This document shows, in pieces, positions 60,825 through 64,000 of a DNA stretch of 64,000 nucleotides. Within the stretch, counting starts at the first letter, position 1; each line of letters starts with the position of its first letter. The stretch spans positions 248,001 through 312,000 of the forward strand of contig JAUEPE010000003.1 in assembly GCA_030403585.1 (NCBI GenBank), written 5' to 3'. This stretch comes from Frankia sp. RB7. GTDB taxonomy: Bacteria > Pseudomonadota > Alphaproteobacteria > Rhizobiales > Xanthobacteraceae. The translations under genes and the position numbers were made by a program. Under the pieces are notes generated by a model, which saw nothing but the letters and a program-made list of their open reading frames with translations, was not told the DNA's origin and made no database searches.

Positions 60825-61080
60825 TGCTTTGCTTGCAATCATCAAAATCCCTGACATAGCCTTGCCAAGAAGCTGCGGGTCGATTCGCCCCGCATCCAAT
60901 GTTGCTTGAGTAGTGCTTGAGTGACGGGGCAGGGGGGCGCCGCCTCACTTTGAGCCGTGATCTGGGGACAAGTCTGGCTGCCGCGACGAAAATGTCGGGG
61001 TACACATCCGGAACCGGCCAATCCTGTCGTGCTTGGTGTAAAACAACGCATGCGAGGGCGTTGATGATGTGGAGTCGGAG

Positions 61081-61860
61081 ATGACGCAGCCTGCAAAGGT
61101 CACAGAACCCTCCATGGAGGAGATTCTGGCCTCGATCCGGCGCATCATTGCCGACGATGAGGCCAAGCCGCCGCCGGCAGAGGCTGCCAAGCCCGCGCCG
61201 GTGCCTGCCGCGCCCGCACCAAAGCCGCAGGCGATGGCCGACATTCCACCATCCAAGGTCGCGCCTGCAAAGCCTGCCGCTGAAAGGCCTGCGCCACCGC
61301 CCGCCGCGAAGCCCGCGCCGCCGCCACCACCACCCGCACCTGCAGCGGATGTCGGCCCCAACAATCAGGACGACATCGACGCGCTGCTGTCAGGCCTCGA
61401 CACGGCCACGGCTGCGCCCGAGATCCGTGCTCCGGAACCCGAGCCTGAGCCCGAACCCGACGTACTCGAATTGACCGACGAGATGGCGATGGATCCGGAG
61501 CCGACGCCCGCGCCACCGCCGCCGAGCTTCCGCAGGGTCGAGCCGCGCGACGATCTCGAATTCGCCGAAGCGCCGCCGCCTCGTCCGACACCCCCGCCGT
61601 CCTATGCGCCGCTGGACTTCGACGCGCCGCCGCTGCCGCCGCAGCAGCCGATCCTGGCCCAGTCGACCGTCTCGGCGGTCGAATCCGCCTTCAACTCGCT
61701 GGCCCACACGGTCCTCAGCAGCAATGCGCGGACGCTGGAGGATCTGGTCAAGGAAATGCTGCGTCCGATGCTGAAATCTTGGCTCGATGACAATCTGCCG
61801 GGCCTCGTCGAACGCATCGTGAAGGCCGAAATCGAGCGGGTTTCGCGCGGCGGCCGCTGA
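61081..61860 (+). CDS. popZ: PopZ-like DUF2497 polar organizing protein
   Basis: A 259-residue protein with the three parts of PopZ. The N-terminal helix (TEPSMEEILASIRRIIADDEA) binds client proteins; a long Pro/Ala/Glu-rich disordered region (residues 30-190, e.g. PAPPPAAKPAPPPPPP) is the spacer; the C-terminal oligomerisation helices are AVESAFNSLAHTVLSSNARTLE and EMLRPMLKSWLDDNLPGLVERI. In Caulobacter PopZ builds a polar hub anchoring centromeres. GGAG lies just before ATG 61081; GTG 61069 is in frame. It is followed by valS 128 bases downstream, the usual order in alphaproteobacteria. Confidence 0.92.
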   Translation: MTQPAKVTEPSMEEILASIRRIIADDEAKPPPAEAAKPAPVPAAPAPKPQAMADIPPSKVAPAKPAAERPAPPPAAKPAPPPPPPAPAADVGPNNQDDIDALLSGLDTATAAPEIRAPEPEPEPEPDVLELTDEMAMDPEPTPAPPPPSFRRVEPRDDLEFAEAPPPRPTPPPSYAPLDFDAPPLPPQQPILAQSTVSAVESAFNSLAHTVLSSNARTLEDLVKEMLRPMLKSWLDDNLPGLVERIVKAEIERVSRGGR

Positions 61861-61988
61861 ACCCGGCCGCTCGGCCCCGATAAAGCCCTGCTCCTGCGTC
61901 ATAGTCGACCTGCCGGTCAGGCCGGAAAGCCCTTTTGCCGCTGAGCTTTCCGTTGACTTGAACCCCGCACGCGGCTTTCTAGCGCCCC

Positions 61989-64000
61989 ATGATCGAGAAA
62001 AACTACCAGCCCGCCGATATCGAAGCCCGCATGTCCGTCGTGTGGGAGGACAGCCTCGCCTTCAAGGCCGGCCGGCCCGACCGACGCGACGCCGTGCCCT
62101 TCACCATCGTGATCCCGCCGCCGAACGTGACGGGCTCGCTGCACATGGGCCACGCCCTCAACAACACGCTCCAGGACATCCTGTGCCGGTTTGAGCGCAT
62201 GCGGGGGCGCGACGTACTGTGGCAGCCCGGTACCGACCATGCCGGTATCGCCACCCAGATGGTGGTCGAGCGGCAGCTGATGGAACGCCAGCAGCCCGGT
62301 CGTCGCGAGATGGGCCGCGAGAAGTTTCTGGAGCGGGTCTGGCAGTGGAAGGCCGAGAGCGGCGACACCATCATCAACCAGCTCAAACGCCTCGGTGCCT
62401 CCTGCGACTGGTCGCGCGAGCGCTTCACCATGGACGAGGGCCTGTCGAAGGCCGTCATCAAGGTGTTCGTCGAGCTGCACCGCGACGGCCTGATCTACAA
62501 GGACAAGCGGCTGGTGAACTGGGACACCAAGCTCTTGACCGCGATCTCCGATCTCGAAGTGCAGCAGACCGAGGTGAAGGGCCACCTCTGGTATTTGCGC
62601 TATCCGATCGAGGGCAAGACCTTCAGCCCTGAGGATCCCTCGACCTTTATCGTTGTCGCCACGACGCGCCCGGAGACCATGCTCGGCGACACCGGCGTGG
62701 CCGTGCATCCTGATGACGAGCGCTATCAGAAGCTCGTCGGCAAGGACATCATCCTGCCGCTGGTCGGCCGCAAGGTGAAGATCGTCGCCGACGACTATTC
62801 CGATCCGGAAAAGGGCTCGGGCGCGGTGAAGGTGACGCCGGCGCACGATTTCAACGATTTCGAGGTCGGCAATCGCCACGGCCTGCGTCGCATCAGCGTG
62901 CTCGACAAGGAAGGCTGCCTCGATCTCCTCGACAACGAGGATTATCTGCGCGGCCTGCCCGAAGGCGCCTCGCAATTCGCCGAAGAGTTCCACGGCGTCG
63001 ATCGCTTCGCAGCGCGCAAGCGCATCGTCGAGCGGCTGGAATCGTTCGGCTTCGTCGAGCGCATCGAGCCGCACACCCACATGGTGCCGCATGGCGACCG
63101 CTCCAACAGCGTGATCGAGCCGTATCTGACCGATCAGTGGTACGTTGACGCCAAGACGCTGGCGAAGCCGGCGATCGCGGCAGTGCGTTCGGGCGAGACG
63201 ACGTTCGTCCCGAAGAACTGGGAAAAGACCTATTTCGATTGGATGGAGAACATTCAGCCCTGGTGCATCTCGCGCCAGCTCTGGTGGGGCCATCAGATTC
63301 CCGCCTGGTATGGTCCTGACGGCAAGGTGTTCGTCGCCGAGACCGAGGAGGAGGCTGTCAGCCACGCGCTCGGCTACTACGTCGAGCAGGAAGTGATCAC
63401 GGCCGAGCAGGGCCGCGAGATGGCGCTCGACCGCAACAAGCGCGAGGGCTTCATCACCCGCGACGAGGACGTGCTCGACACCTGGTTCTCCTCGGCGCTG
63501 TGGCCGTTCTCGACGCTCGGCTGGCCGGAAGACGCGCCCGAAGTTAAGCGCTACTATCCGACCAATGTGCTGGTCACGGGCTGGGACATCATCTTCTTCT
63601 GGGTGGCCCGAATGATGATGATGGGCCTTCACTTCATGAAGGAGCCGCCGTTTTCGACCGTCTACATTCACCGTCTCGTTCGCGACGAGAAGGGCGCCAA
63701 GATGTCGAAGTCGAAAGGCAACGTCATCGATCCGCTCAACCTCATTGACGAGTACGGCGCCGACGCACTCCGCTTTGCGCTGGCACGCGAGGCGGCCCAT
63801 ACGCACGACATCAAGCTCTCGTCGCAACTCGTCGAGATCAATCGCAATTTTGCGACCAAGCTCTGGAACGCCTGTCGCTTCGCGGAGATGAACGATTGCA
63901 TCTTGCCCGAAGGCTTTGAGCCGGCGAAGGCGAAGGAGCCCCTGAATCGCTGGATCGCGCACAAGACTGCGGAAGCTACGCGCGAGGTGACGGAGGCTCT
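61989..64000 (+). CDS. valS: Valyl-tRNA synthetase, 5' part
   Basis: The first 670 codons of valyl-tRNA synthetase; the frame is open to the window edge. It starts [21 protein letters not shown]. The class I HIGH site is [15 protein letters not shown] (about residue 40), the editing domain includes [20 protein letters not shown], and the KMSKS loop is [14 protein letters not shown] (about residue 570), followed by [11 protein letters not shown] and the beginning of the anticodon-binding domain ([21 protein letters not shown]). The full protein is normally about 950 residues. It charges tRNA-Val in the cytoplasm. The ribosome site is weak. Confidence 0.95.
   Translation, partial: MIEKNYQPADIEARMSVVWEDSLAFKAGRPDRRDAVPFTIVIPPPNVTGSLHMGHALNNTLQDILCRFERMRGRDVLWQPGTDHAGIATQMVVERQLMERQQPGRREMGREKFLERVWQWKAESGDTIINQLKRLGASCDWSRERFTMDEGLSKAVIKVFVELHRDGLIYKDKRLVNWDTKLLTAISDLEVQQTEVKGHLWYLRYPIEGKTFSPEDPSTFIVVATTRPETMLGDTGVAVHPDDERYQKLVGKDIILPLVGRKVKIVADDYSDPEKGSGAVKVTPAHDFNDFEVGNRHGLRRISVLDKEGCLDLLDNEDYLRGLPEGASQFAEEFHGVDRFAARKRIVERLESFGFVERIEPHTHMVPHGDRSNSVIEPYLTDQWYVDAKTLAKPAIAAVRSGETTFVPKNWEKTYFDWMENIQPWCISRQLWWGHQIPAWYGPDGKVFVAETEEEAVSHALGYYVEQEVITAEQGREMALDRNKREGFITRDEDVLDTWFSSALWPFSTLGWPEDAPEVKRYYPTNVLVTGWDIIFFWVARMMMMGLHFMKEPPFSTVYIHRLVRDEKGAKMSKSKGNVIDPLNLIDEYGADALRFALAREAAHTHDIKLSSQLVEINRNFATKLWNACRFAEMNDCILPEGFEPAKAKEPLNRWIAHKTAEATREVTEA

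Overview
The window looks like chromosomal DNA of a Bradyrhizobium-type alphaproteobacterium. Base composition is high GC throughout, most genes are short tightly packed operons, and the gene set is typical of the group: an Aap general amino-acid ABC transporter, a PopZ-type DUF2497 protein, paired MdtB/MdtC-like RND pumps, a bacterial alpha-2-macroglobulin with PBP1C, and two intergenic palindromic repeats of kinds I associate with Bradyrhizobium. No prophage, insertion sequence, rRNA operon or CRISPR array is visible. Genus assignment is inference from gene content.

Layout. 1-4.1 kb: small secreted, membrane or unknown proteins, with tRNA-Arg(TCT) on the minus strand. 4.5-15.6 kb: one co-oriented envelope cluster with alpha-2-macroglobulin, PBP1C, an ArnT-like glycosyltransferase, a PAP2 phosphatase, a polyprenyl-phosphate sugar synthase and an RgtF-like small membrane protein; this reads as periplasmic defence plus lipid A or polysaccharide decoration. 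15.7-20.2 kb: TetR regulator and EamA exporter, then on the minus strand a Na/Pi symporter with PhoU-like tail and cystathionine beta-lyase. 20.6-25.1 kb: aapJQMP. 25.2-28.2 kb: a TPR/SPINDLY O-GlcNAc-transferase-like protein ending inside a repeat, and a DUF805 protein. 28.2-32.8 kb (minus): cysteine synthase, then FAD oxidoreductase, DUF1365 and CFA-type methyltransferase as a lipid-modifying set. 33.2-42.4 kb: a complete tripartite RND system (NodT-type outer membrane factor, adaptor, two inner-membrane pumps). 42.4-45.6 kb: a DTW-domain tRNA modification enzyme, a Wzm/Wzt-like exporter pair, tRNA-Cys, and small proteins. 45.8-53.2 kb: a Cys-rich secreted protein, then an amide or amino-acid uptake and hydrolysis operon (binding protein, permease-ATPase fusion, acetamidase/formamidase, an AraC regulator fused to a second acetamidase, RidA). 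53.6-57.2 kb: a PspA/YqiJ/YqiK membrane-stress operon whose PspA carries an N-terminal TnpB-like domain. 57.4-64.0 kb: a secreted protein, tRNA-Asn, a PCMT-like methyltransferase, TolC, PopZ and the 5' part of valS, which runs off the window.

The two most unusual items are the TnpB-N-lobe/PspA fusion at 53.6-54.8 kb, with a strong internal Shine-Dalgarno that could also give a normal 222-residue PspA, and the AraC-acetamidase fusion at 50.5-52.8 kb, a single chain carrying a DNA-binding regulator and an amidase with no start codon between them.
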